Assembly: GCA_949283775.1 (NCBI GenBank)
Contig: CASDTU010000079.1
Span: 1-64,000, forward strand
Reading direction: 5' to 3'
Source of the DNA: an uncultured Bacillota bacterium
GTDB taxonomy: Bacteria; Bacillota; Clostridia; Christensenellales; Borkfalkiaceae
Length of the DNA: 64,000 nt
The notes under the pieces are model-generated. The model was given only the letters and a program-made list of their open reading frames with translations. It was not told the DNA's origin and ran no database searches. Below, in pieces: positions 35,128 through 42,746 of this stretch (the first letter of the stretch is position 1; each line of letters opens with the position of its first letter). Made by a program: the position numbers and the translations under genes.

Positions 35128-35799
35128 ATGTCGTTTTTTTCTAATTTTCAAACGGACAAATGTCCCGGTCCGATCAACGGCAATCCTGCAAACGGCTTAA
35201 ATGAAAAAGTGTGTATACAAGCGCAGCGTGTTTTTGACGCTTGCATTAAACAGGGACAAAAAGACGGAATCATTTTGAATATTACCGATCCCGTGCCTTC
35301 CAATCCTACATATCCGCTGACGTTTATCAGTGCGCGCAGCACGTCTTCGGAAGGGACGGTTACGTCTTTTCAAGTAGACAGATTGCCGGACAGGGCGAAT
35401 TGCGCGCGCGTTCAGGCGACGGTGCAGATACCTGTTGAAGTGGTCTATACCGATGCCAACGGAACGGAAGGAAAAGCGCAATCCTATATAACGGTCAACG
35501 AAGACGTGATTTTATTTGTGCCGCAGCCGTCGATCATGCCTTACGAAGTGCAGAGCGTGGTAAGTGCGGTTTCTCCGGAAGGGACTTTTAACGCGCAGGA
35601 CAATAATTTTGTCGTAGATATGTGCATAACGGTCATTTTGAAGATCATTATCAACGTCGATTTGCTGGTTCCGTCTTACGGGTATTGCGTGATCCCGCCG
35701 GCGCAGGAATATACGCAGGAAGTATGTGCAGGATTTTTTGAATTGCCGCTGTATCCGCAGGGAAACACAAACTGCGGCTGCAACAATTGCAACAAGTAG
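35128..35799 (+). CDS. Hypothetical protein with Cys-rich tail, possibly spore-coat-like
   Basis: A 223-residue protein I cannot assign. It has no signal peptide and is beta-rich (NCARVQATVQIPVEVVYTDA; VQSVVSAVSPEGTF). A hydrophobic VDMCITVILKIIINVDLLVP segment is near residues 165-184, and the end is GNTNCGCNNCNK. Scattered cysteines and the terminal CGCNNC cluster recall clostridial coat or exosporium proteins, but that is a guess. The start is ATG 35128 six bases after GGAGG; the TTG at 35122 abuts it. Confidence 0.8.
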   Translation: MSFFSNFQTDKCPGPINGNPANGLNEKVCIQAQRVFDACIKQGQKDGIILNITDPVPSNPTYPLTFISARSTSSEGTVTSFQVDRLPDRANCARVQATVQIPVEVVYTDANGTEGKAQSYITVNEDVILFVPQPSIMPYEVQSVVSAVSPEGTFNAQDNNFVVDMCITVILKIIINVDLLVPSYGYCVIPPAQEYTQEVCAGFFELPLYPQGNTNCGCNNCNK

Positions 35800-35934
35800 C
35801 GAGCTTGGTAAGCGAAAACGCTTAAATGAGTACAAAAAGCCGGTATTTGTAGTATCGGCTTTTTTATTTGCAGGAATTTTTGATTTGCGGGCGATAAAAA
35901 TATAAAGCTGATAAAAATAAAAGGTGGAATTGAA

Positions 35935-36129
35935 ATGATGAATTTCGGCGGAACAGAGGCTGACGATAAAGTTTCTCGCTGTATGATTTGCGGAAACCAA
36001 GTAAAAAGAGGAAAAAAACTGTGTGATTGTTGCAGCGAGAGCCTGATTCTCTGCGATATGGATAATTACGTGGCAAAAAAGGAGAAGGATAAAATTTATT
36101 TGGTTCGAAGTGCAAATGCTTTTAAATAA
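35935..36129 (+). CDS. Small zinc-ribbon protein
   Basis: A 64-residue protein with CMICG (Cys16, Cys19) and CDCC (Cys30, Cys32, Cys33), a likely treble-clef or ribbon zinc site, followed by a charged C-terminal tail. Two adjacent ATG codons (35935, 35938) follow AAGGTGG. It sits 44 bases before the phosphoesterase gene. I cannot name a partner. Confidence 0.65.
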   Translation: MMNFGGTEADDKVSRCMICGNQVKRGKKLCDCCSESLILCDMDNYVAKKEKDKIYLVRSANAFK

Positions 36130-36173
36130 GACAAAAATATGGTACAATAAAAGAAAAACAGGAACAAGCGGAA

Positions 36174-36872
36174 ATGAAAATTTTTGCCGTAAGCGATTTG
36201 CATCTGCCCGGGAATCAGGACAAGCCGATGGACATTTTCGGCGGGAATTGGGCCGGACATATGGAAAAAATAAAACAGAATTGGGAAAGCAAGGTCGGGG
36301 AAGAAGACGTTGTTCTGATCGCGGGCGACATCAGTTGGGCGATGACGCTGCAAGATGCCTTGACGGATTTGCGCGACATGGCAAAGCTTCCAGGCAAAAA
36401 GATTTTTATTCGGGGTAATCATGATTTTTGGTGGTCGGGAATCACGGCTCTTCGCCGCAATGCTCCCGATCAACGGTTTTATTTTTTGCAGAACGATTGC
36501 GTTCGGATCGAAAACGTTGTGATATGCGGTTCGCGCGGCTGGGCGTGTCCCGGAAGCGCGGATTACAAAGAGAGCGACGAAAAAATATACAAACGGGAAG
36601 CGGAGCGCTTTCGTCTGGTATTTAACAGCGTCGAAAAGGTGCGGAAAGAGGGGGACAGGGTGATTTGCATGATCCATTATCCTCCGTTTAACAGCAAGAA
36701 GGAGCAATCGCTTTTTACCGAACTATTTGAAAAGAACGGCGTAGATGCGGTCGTTTACGGACATCTGCATCAAAACGCCGGTTCCTATCCTTTGAAGTGC
36801 GACCGCGGCGGAATAACATATTATTTGACTTCCTGCGATCTGCTCGGATTCGGTCTTGCGGAGATCGGATGA
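36174..36872 (+). CDS. Calcineurin-like metallophosphoesterase
   Basis: A 232-residue two-metal phosphoesterase. All five family blocks are present: SDLHLP (Asp8, His10), AGDISW, RGNHDFWW, MIHYPPF and YGHLHQN. There is no signal peptide, so it is cytoplasmic. The family includes phosphodiesterases and phosphatases, and the substrate here is unknown. A possible TACAAT -10 box lies upstream at 36143-36148. A terminator overlaps its stop codon region. Confidence 0.9.
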   Translation: MKIFAVSDLHLPGNQDKPMDIFGGNWAGHMEKIKQNWESKVGEEDVVLIAGDISWAMTLQDALTDLRDMAKLPGKKIFIRGNHDFWWSGITALRRNAPDQRFYFLQNDCVRIENVVICGSRGWACPGSADYKESDEKIYKREAERFRLVFNSVEKVRKEGDRVICMIHYPPFNSKKEQSLFTELFEKNGVDAVVYGHLHQNAGSYPLKCDRGGITYYLTSCDLLGFGLAEIG

Positions 36873-36904
36873 TCGGACCTTACGGGAAAGCCGATCTTCT
36901 TTTC
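36869..36904 (+). terminator. Intrinsic terminator after the phosphoesterase gene
   Basis: GATCGG (36871-36876) pairs with CCGATC (36891-36896), followed by TTCTTTT. The stem begins at the stop codon. Confidence 0.55.
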
Positions 36905-37003
36905 GGAGATCGGATGGCGGATGCCGCTGTTAGATGAAAGCGTGTTCAGCGAACGGCGAAGAAAAATCCTTTTGTGAAAAAAAGAAAAATTTGTTTGAAT
37001 TGC

Positions 37004-37033
37004 TTTACATTTTGAGGCGGAATGTGTTAGAAT
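37004..37033 (+). promoter_or_regulatory. Promoter of the pyr operon
   Basis: TTTACA (37004-37009), 18 bases, TAGAAT (37028-37033). Transcription would start about 37040, just ahead of the PyrR hairpin. Confidence 0.65.
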
Positions 37034-37047
37034 AAAGTTCGATAAAA

Positions 37048-37082
37048 GACTTTAACAGTTGGTACAGAGATGCCGCAAAGTC
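37048..37082 (+). promoter_or_regulatory. PyrR-binding RNA hairpin in the pyr leader
   Basis: GACTTT (37048-37053) pairs with AAAGTC (37077-37082). The upper stem GGTA/TGCC (37061-37064 / 37071-37074) closes the hexaloop CAGAGA. That loop and the AACAG purine bulge match the known PyrR-binding loops of Bacillus pyr leaders. UMP-loaded PyrR binding here should favour the downstream terminator (37138-37172). Confidence 0.8.
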
Positions 37083-37137
37083 CGCAATCGAACAGATTTA
37101 CGATAGGAAGAACGTAGATTCGTTTCTTTGTTGAACC

Positions 37138-37172
37138 AGCACTTGTGCATCTCCATGCATAAGTGCTTTTTT
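37138..37172 (+). terminator. pyr attenuator terminator
   Basis: AGCACTTGTGCAT (37138-37150), loop CTCC, ATGCATAAGTGCT (37155-37167), then TTTTT. It is a 13-bp stem with one G-T pair. It lies between the PyrR hairpin and pyrR. Confidence 0.88.
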
Positions 37173-37221
37173 CATGTATAAGTGTTTCATGCATAAGTGT
37201 TTCATGTATAAGTGTTTTTTT
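37154..37221. repeat. Tandem repeat of the terminator 3' arm, 4 copies
   Basis: CATGCATAAGTG plus T-rich tail occurs at 37154-37172, 37173-37187, 37188-37202 and 37203-37221 (period 15 in the middle units; CATG[CT]ATAAGTG[CT]TTT). The first and last copies end in runs of six to seven T. Any copy could pair with the 5' arm at 37138-37150. Confidence 0.85.
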
Positions 37222-37319
37222 ATAGATAAAATTGCTGTCTTCGGCGAAAACGGGCGGGGGATTTGAAAAAGGTAGTGAGCTCTGCTGAAAAATGCTGCGG
37301 ACAAAGGGAGGGAAGCGGA

Positions 37320-37862
37320 TTGGCTGAACATATTTTAATGGATTCGGCGGCGATCGGGCGGACGCTAACCAGGCTTTCGCACGAGATCGTGGAAAAAGAA
37401 AAGGGCACGGACAAGATCTGTCTGATCGGTATCAAGCGGCGCGGAGAAATCGTGGCGCGGCGGATACAGGCTCTCATTGAAAAGTTTTACGGCAAGCAAG
37501 TTCCCTGCGCGGGTATCGACATAGGGCTGTATCGCGACGATTTGGTGAGCGTTTTTTTTGTTCCGGACGCGCAGGCAAACGAATTAGGTTTTTCGGTAGA
37601 CGGAAAAAATGTGGTTCTGTGCGACGATGTTCTGCATACGGGAAGAAGCGTCCGCGCGGCGATCGAGGCGATTTTTGATCTGGGCAGGCCTGCTAAAATT
37701 TCATTGCTCGTGCTGTGCGACCGCGGCGGAAAGGAAATGCCGATCAGTCCCGATTTTGTCGGGAAGAACGTTCCTACTTCGGCGAAAGAATTCATCGACG
37801 TGCGCTTGCGCGAGATTGAAGGGGAAGATTCGCTGGGGATCACCGGTAAAACGGAAGAGTGA
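37320..37862 (+). CDS. pyrR: PyrR, pyr operon attenuation protein / uracil phosphoribosyltransferase
   Basis: A 180-residue PRTase-fold regulator that binds the pyr leader RNA when charged with UMP and has some uracil phosphoribosyltransferase activity. The PRPP motif is VVLCDDVLHTGRSVR. Other family features are RLSHEIVEKEKGTDKICLIG, IKRRGEIVARRI and DIGLYRDDL. The start is TTG 37320, eight bases after AGGGAGG; an upstream in-frame start at 37263 has no such site. It is first in the pyr operon, as usual in Firmicutes, and its RNA target is in its own leader. Confidence 0.96.
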   Translation: MAEHILMDSAAIGRTLTRLSHEIVEKEKGTDKICLIGIKRRGEIVARRIQALIEKFYGKQVPCAGIDIGLYRDDLVSVFFVPDAQANELGFSVDGKNVVLCDDVLHTGRSVRAAIEAIFDLGRPAKISLLVLCDRGGKEMPISPDFVGKNVPTSAKEFIDVRLREIEGEDSLGITGKTEE

Positions 37863-37889
37863 AAATAAATTTTACAGAGGTAGAATTGA

Positions 37890-38825
37890 ATGTTAGGAAA
37901 AGATTTGCTCGGAATGTACGAAACTTCTGCGGAAGATATCGTGACGATCTTGGATACGGCAGTCGGCATGAAAAAGCTGCTGACGCAGAATTTGAAAAAA
38001 CTTCCGCATTTGCAGGGCCGCACGGTAACGACGCTGTTTTATGAAAACAGCACGCGCACCCGCTGCTCTTTTGAATTGGCGGCAAAATATTTGGGCGCCG
38101 GGACAGTCAATATCAGCGCTTCTTCCAGTTCGGTGCAAAAGGGCGAAACTTTGATCGATACGGGATATACGCTGGACGCGATGAAAAACGACGTGATCGT
38201 GATCCGCCATCCGATGGGCGGAGCGCCGCATTTGCTGGCGAAGCACGTAAAAGCCTCCGTCATCAATGGCGGCGACGGGATGAACGAACACCCTACGCAG
38301 GCGCTTTTGGATTTTTATACGATGCGTGAAAAATTCGGATCTTTTCATGGTTTAAAAGTTGCCATTCTCGGGGATATTAAACATTCGCGTGTAGCAAAGA
38401 GCAATCTTTTCGGACTCAAAAAGTTGGGCGCGGAAGTCGTGCTGTATTCACCGGCAACGTTGATGCCGCAGGGGATTGAGCGGCTCGGCGCAAAAGTTGC
38501 GCGCTCGAAACAAGAGACTTTGAGCGGAGCTAACGTTGTGATGGGGCTTCGGATCCAGCTGGAGAGAATGCAGGGCGGGTTGTTTCCCTCTCTTTCGGAA
38601 TACAATCAGTTTTACGGGGTTCAAGAGAGCGATCTTGCGTATGCGGACAAAGATTGTATCGTTATGCACCCGGGGCCGGTCAATCGCGGAGTGGAATTGA
38701 CCTCGGACGTGATCGACGCGGGCAACAGTAAAATAACGGAACAGGTTTTAAACGGTGTGGCTGTTCGAATGGCGGTTTTATTTTTGCTGGTAAAAAACAG
38801 ACAGGGAGGAGAAGTCCGTGAATAA
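37890..38825 (+). CDS. pyrB: Aspartate carbamoyltransferase catalytic subunit
   Basis: A 311-residue enzyme joining carbamoyl phosphate and aspartate, the second pyrimidine step. The carbamoyl-phosphate motif is FYENSTRTRCSFELA (family F-x-E-x-S-x-R-T-R). HPTQALLDFYTM and MHPGPVNRGVE are the other signatures. No pyrI regulatory subunit gene is present, as usual in Gram-positives. It overlaps pyrC by eight bases. Confidence 0.97.
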   Translation: MLGKDLLGMYETSAEDIVTILDTAVGMKKLLTQNLKKLPHLQGRTVTTLFYENSTRTRCSFELAAKYLGAGTVNISASSSSVQKGETLIDTGYTLDAMKNDVIVIRHPMGGAPHLLAKHVKASVINGGDGMNEHPTQALLDFYTMREKFGSFHGLKVAILGDIKHSRVAKSNLFGLKKLGAEVVLYSPATLMPQGIERLGAKVARSKQETLSGANVVMGLRIQLERMQGGLFPSLSEYNQFYGVQESDLAYADKDCIVMHPGPVNRGVELTSDVIDAGNSKITEQVLNGVAVRMAVLFLLVKNRQGGEVRE

Positions 38826-40098
38826 AAGGATTTTGCGCGGCGGTACTCTTGTAATGCCGCAGGGATGTAAAAAAGGAGATGTTTTGATCGAAAACGGTAA
38901 AATCGCGGCGATAGGGGACGCTGTCGCGGCGGACGGCGCAGAGGTAATTGATGTTTCCGGACTGCATGTCTTTCCGGGCCTGATCGATATGCACGTGCAT
39001 CTGCGCGAACCGGGATTCGAATATAAGGAAGATATCGCTTCGGGTAGTGCGGCGGCGGTGCGCGGCGGCTTTACGCAGATCTGCTGCATGCCGAATACCG
39101 ATCCCGTCTGCGACAATGCGGCGGTTGTCGGATATATCGTATCGAGGGCGAAGGAGGTCGGACTCTGCAAGGTGCGTCCGATCGGTGCCATTACGGCAGG
39201 GGAAGAGGGACAGCAGCTCGCGGAAATCGGAAAAATGCAAAAGGCTGGCGCGGTGGCAATCAGCGACGACGGAAAACCGGTCATGAATTCGCGCGTCATG
39301 CGGCTGGCGATGGAATATGCTTCTGACTTCAATATGCTGTGTCTTTCGCACTGCGAGGATAAGAATCTGGTGGATGGCGGCGTCGTCAATGAAGGCTACA
39401 ACAGCACGCTTGCGGGGCTGAAAGGGATTTCGCGCGCGGCGGAAGAAATTATGGTTGCAAGGGATATTATTTTGGCGGAAACGCTCGGGACCCGCATTCA
39501 TATCTGTCATGTATCGACGAAAGGCGCCGTTCAGCTGATTCGGGAAGCGAAAGCGCGCGGCGTGCGCGTAACGGCGGAAACGTGCCCGCACTATTTTACG
39601 CTGACCGATGATGCGGTTGTTTCGTTTGACGCAAATACGAAAGTCAATCCTCCTTTGCGGGAAGCGGAGGATGTGGCGGCGATCAAACAGGGACTTAAAG
39701 ACGGAACTTTGGACTGTATTGTGACCGATCATGCGCCGCATCATGCGGATGAAAAAAATGTGGAGTACAATCTCGCCGCTTTCGGGATTAGCGGGATTGA
39801 AACTTCCTTTGCATTGTCCTATACCAATCTCGTCAAGAGCGGAATATTGACGCTTTCGCGGCTCGCGGAAAAAATGAGCGGTGCGCCGGCACGGATCTTA
39901 GGGCTTTCCGGCGGTGAACTGAAAGAGGGCGGCGTTGCGGACATAACGGTTGCGGACCTGTCAAAAGAGTATACGATCGACAGCAAAGATTTTCTTTCGA
40001 AGGGGAAAAATACCCCGTTTACAGGAACGAAAGTGTTCGGTAAAATTCAATATACGATCGTCGACGGGCAGGTAAAATTTTCCGATGTTATAAAGTAA
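38818..40098 (+). CDS. pyrC: Dihydroorotase
   Basis: A 426-residue class I amidohydrolase closing carbamoyl-aspartate to dihydroorotate. Metal-binding features are DMHVHLREPG at the front, LCLSHCED, HICHVSTKGAV and TDHAPHHADEK (catalytic Asp). The start is GTG 38818 after GGAGGAGAAG, inside the end of pyrB. Length is normal for this class. Confidence 0.97.
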   Translation: MNKRILRGGTLVMPQGCKKGDVLIENGKIAAIGDAVAADGAEVIDVSGLHVFPGLIDMHVHLREPGFEYKEDIASGSAAAVRGGFTQICCMPNTDPVCDNAAVVGYIVSRAKEVGLCKVRPIGAITAGEEGQQLAEIGKMQKAGAVAISDDGKPVMNSRVMRLAMEYASDFNMLCLSHCEDKNLVDGGVVNEGYNSTLAGLKGISRAAEEIMVARDIILAETLGTRIHICHVSTKGAVQLIREAKARGVRVTAETCPHYFTLTDDAVVSFDANTKVNPPLREAEDVAAIKQGLKDGTLDCIVTDHAPHHADEKNVEYNLAAFGISGIETSFALSYTNLVKSGILTLSRLAEKMSGAPARILGLSGGELKEGGVADITVADLSKEYTIDSKDFLSKGKNTPFTGTKVFGKIQYTIVDGQVKFSDVIK

Positions 40099-40344
40099 AA
40101 TTAACAATCGCTGAATGTGCGATGTAAAATCGTGGTGGAAATGCGAAGATTTGCAAGGAGAAAAAATCGGCGTCGCAAAAGCCGGAAGGCTTGTTTATGA
40201 AAAGGAAAACGCCGCGTCGCAAAAGTTGAAAGTTTACGCATTCAAGAAGAAAACGTTGCGGCGCAGGAACGATTTAAGCGCGCGAATAAACAAAACAATA
40301 TGATCAAACGCTTGGCAGCGGTAGAAAAAGGAGAGCAGGTTTTT
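40099..40344. other. pyrC-pyrE spacer with degenerate repeats
   Basis: 246 bases inside an otherwise tight operon. A 62-codon frame runs through most of it but has no ribosome binding site and overlaps the repeats. The pyrE Shine-Dalgarno (AAAGGAGAG) is at its end. No terminator is visible, so transcription should continue. Confidence 0.5.
40163..40267. repeat. Degenerate repeat, 3 copies spaced about 43 bp
   Basis: AAAATCGGCGTCGCAAAA (40163), AAAACGCCGCGTCGCAAAA (40206) and AAAACGTTGCGGCGCAGG (40250) recur at 43-44 base intervals. The intervening sequence is less similar. Confidence 0.5.
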
Positions 40345-41004
40345 ATGGGATATAAACAGGAGTTCATTCGGTTTTTGGCCGAATGCGGGGTTTTAAAATT
40401 CGGGATGTTTCAATTAAAGAGCGGGAGGATCGCGCCGTATTTTTTAAATGCAGGTGAATATAAGACCGGTGCGCAGATCAAGCGCCTTGGGGAATTTTAT
40501 GCGGACTGTATGCAGGAAAATAAAGTAGAGGCAGAAACGCTGTTTGGTCCGGCGTATAAGGGGGTGCCGCTTGCTTTGTCCGCTGCGGTGGCGCTGTATG
40601 AAAAATACGGAAAAGACGTAAATTTCTGCTTTGACAGAAAGGAAGTGAAGGATCACGGCGAAGGCGGTATGTTTGTGGGGAAACAGCCGCAAAGCGGAGA
40701 AAAGATCGTTATTATCGAAGACGTGATGACGAGCGGAAAAGCATTAAAAGAGGTTTTGCCGAAACTTCGCGGCGCGGCGAACGTAAACATTACGGGAATG
40801 ATCATCACTGTCGATCGGATGGAAAAAGCGTTGGGAAGCGAAAAGTCGGCGGTGCAGCAAGCATATGAAGAGGAAGGCGTAAAAGTGTATTCCATCGTAA
40901 CGATTCAGGATATCATTCAGGCGCTGCAAGAGGGTGTGATTGAAGGGAAAGAACATATTCCCGCCATAAATAAATATCTGGCGGAATATGGGGCAAAGTA
41001 TTGA
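40345..41004 (+). CDS. pyrE: Orotate phosphoribosyltransferase
   Basis: A 219-residue PRTase that converts orotate and PRPP to OMP. The PRPP motif is IVIIEDVMTSGKALKEVL, and FGPAYKGVPLALSAAVAL and DRKEVKDHGEGGMFVGK (flexible loop) are characteristic. The start is ATG 40345 after GGAGAG; an upstream in-frame ATG at 40300 lacks a ribosome binding site. pyrF follows 11 bases later. Confidence 0.96.
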   Translation: MGYKQEFIRFLAECGVLKFGMFQLKSGRIAPYFLNAGEYKTGAQIKRLGEFYADCMQENKVEAETLFGPAYKGVPLALSAAVALYEKYGKDVNFCFDRKEVKDHGEGGMFVGKQPQSGEKIVIIEDVMTSGKALKEVLPKLRGAANVNITGMIITVDRMEKALGSEKSAVQQAYEEEGVKVYSIVTIQDIIQALQEGVIEGKEHIPAINKYLAEYGAKY

Positions 41005-41015
41005 GGTGAAGAGTG

Positions 41016-41918
41016 ATGATCATTGATGAATTGATAACGAAAATTCAAGAAACGCAGAATCCGACGGTGGTGGGGCTCGATACGAGTTTTGATTATTTGC
41101 CGGATGAAATGCGAAACGAGGTTACGGATTTTAAAGGCGCGGCTCGTGCAATTTATGAATTTAATAAAAATTTAGTCGATTCTGTTTGTGACATAGTACC
41201 TTGCGTAAAGGTTCAAATCGCGTATTATGAGATGTACGGCGTCGAAGGGCTGCAATGTTTTTTTGATACAATAGCGTATGCGAAAAAGAAAGGCCTGTTT
41301 GTCATGACAGATGCAAAGCGGAACGATATCGGCGCGACGGCGGAATGTTATGCGAAAGCATATCTGGGAAAGACTTCTGTCGGCAAACGGGAATATTCCG
41401 CATTTGATTCCGATTTTCTGACGGTGAACGGTTATCTCGGTTCGGACGGGATCAAGCCTTTTCAGAATTGGATGCAAAAGCGTAACAAGGGCATTTTTGT
41501 GCTTGTAAAAACTTCGAATCCTTCAAGCGGCGAATTGCAAGATTTAAAATTGGAAAACGGAAAGACAGTATATGAATATATGGGCGAGCTGGTGGAAGGC
41601 TGGGGCGCTGATTTTATCGGTGAATACGGATATTCCTCCGTCGGAGCCGTCGTAGGGGCGACGCATCCTAAACAAGCCGAAATTTTGCGGAAAGAAATGC
41701 CTCATACCTTTTTCCTGATTCCCGGTTACGGCGCGCAAGGCGGTACGGCACAGGACTTGAAAGTTTGCTTTGACACGCAAGGGCTTGGCGGTATCGTCAA
41801 TTCTTCAAGGGGAATTCTCTGTGCTTACAAGCAAGAAAAATATGCCGGCAAGTCTTATATGGAAGCGGCGCGGCTCGCTTGTATTGCGATGAAAAAGGAT
41901 TTAAATTCGGTTATTTAG
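41016..41918 (+). CDS. pyrF: Orotidine-5'-phosphate decarboxylase, type 2
   Basis: A 300-residue enzyme converting OMP to UMP. The catalytic Lys-Asp network is in VMTDAKRNDIGATAECYAKA. VGLDTSFDYLPDE and FLIPGYGAQGGTAQDL are typical of the longer type 2 subfamily (about 270-310 residues). The start is ATG 41016, seven bases after GAGGTG; an overlapping GTG at 41013 is less well spaced. The dispersed motif copy 4 follows its stop. Confidence 0.95.
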   Translation: MIIDELITKIQETQNPTVVGLDTSFDYLPDEMRNEVTDFKGAARAIYEFNKNLVDSVCDIVPCVKVQIAYYEMYGVEGLQCFFDTIAYAKKKGLFVMTDAKRNDIGATAECYAKAYLGKTSVGKREYSAFDSDFLTVNGYLGSDGIKPFQNWMQKRNKGIFVLVKTSNPSSGELQDLKLENGKTVYEYMGELVEGWGADFIGEYGYSSVGAVVGATHPKQAEILRKEMPHTFFLIPGYGAQGGTAQDLKVCFDTQGLGGIVNSSRGILCAYKQEKYAGKSYMEAARLACIAMKKDLNSVI

Positions 41919-41928
41919 CTATAAATCA

Positions 41929-41946
41929 AGTAGTATGTCAGACATA
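41929..41946 (+). repeat. Dispersed 18-bp palindromic motif, copy 4
   Basis: AGTAGTATGTCAGACATA lies in the 54-bp pyrF-pyrK gap, inside the pyr operon. It is flanked by AAATA on the right. It differs from copy 1 only at the fifth base. Confidence 0.75.
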
Positions 41947-41972
41947 AATATTAAAAATAGAGAGAATTTGCG

Positions 41973-42746
41973 ATGAAAGAGTTAACATTGAAAGTTCTAA
42001 AAAACGAACCGATCGCAGCCGGAATTTATCGGATGCGGCTTGAACTTCCGGAAAAGACGGAAGGGATCCGCTGCGGACAATTTATCAATATCTCGGTCGG
42101 CGACGCTTCGCACTTGCTCCGTCGGCCGATCGCAATTTGCCAAAAGGATGAAAGTTCCGTTACGATTTGCTATCAGGTCAAGGGAAACGGGACGAAGAAT
42201 TTGAGCGGCGCGAAGGCGGGCGATATTTTGCAGAGCGTTTTGCCGCTCGGGAACGGGTTTATCTTAGAAGAAAAGGAAAAAAAGATTGCTCTTTTAGGCG
42301 GAGGAGTCGGGGTTTTTCCGATGGTTTCAGTCTTGCAGGAGTATGCGGGAAAAGGGAAAAATTTTTATTCGTACGTCGGTTTTCGCAATAAAGACGCCGT
42401 TTGCATGGAAAGCGAATTTCAACAGATGTCGGAAAAAGTTTGTTTTGTTACGGACGATGGCAGCTATGGGGAAAGAGGCAACGCGGTTGAAGCGTTTTTG
42501 AAAGAATATGATTCCTTGTTGCCCGATGTGATTTTTGCCTGCGGGCCGCTTCCGATGTTGCGCGCGCTGAAAAAAGCGATGCGCGATTTCGCGATCAAAA
42601 CGCCCTGTTACGTTTCGTTGGAAGAGCGAATGGGCTGCGGGATCGGGGCTTGTCTTGTCTGCGTTTGTAAAAAATCGGGTAAAGCGGAGAATGTTCGGGT
42701 TTGTAAAGACGGGCCTGTTTTTGAAATCGACGAGGTGGAAATTTAA
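41973..42746 (+). CDS. pyrK: Dihydroorotate dehydrogenase B, electron transfer subunit
   Basis: A 257-residue FAD and [2Fe-2S] protein that passes electrons from PyrD to NAD+. The FAD-binding RRPIAICQKDES, the NAD-binding LLGGGVGVFPMVSVL and CGPLPMLRAL are present. The Fe-S cluster cysteines are in MGCGIGACLVCVC plus a later VCKDGPVF. It overlaps pyrD by one base (stop/start TAATG) and forms the type 1B heterotetramer with it. Confidence 0.96.
   Translation: MKELTLKVLKNEPIAAGIYRMRLELPEKTEGIRCGQFINISVGDASHLLRRPIAICQKDESSVTICYQVKGNGTKNLSGAKAGDILQSVLPLGNGFILEEKEKKIALLGGGVGVFPMVSVLQEYAGKGKNFYSYVGFRNKDAVCMESEFQQMSEKVCFVTDDGSYGERGNAVEAFLKEYDSLLPDVIFACGPLPMLRALKKAMRDFAIKTPCYVSLEERMGCGIGACLVCVCKKSGKAENVRVCKDGPVFEIDEVEI

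Noticed and set aside
40115..40303. 62-codon ORF in the pyrC-pyrE gap
   Set aside because: No ribosome binding site and it consists of degenerate repeats. Probably slipped spacer DNA.
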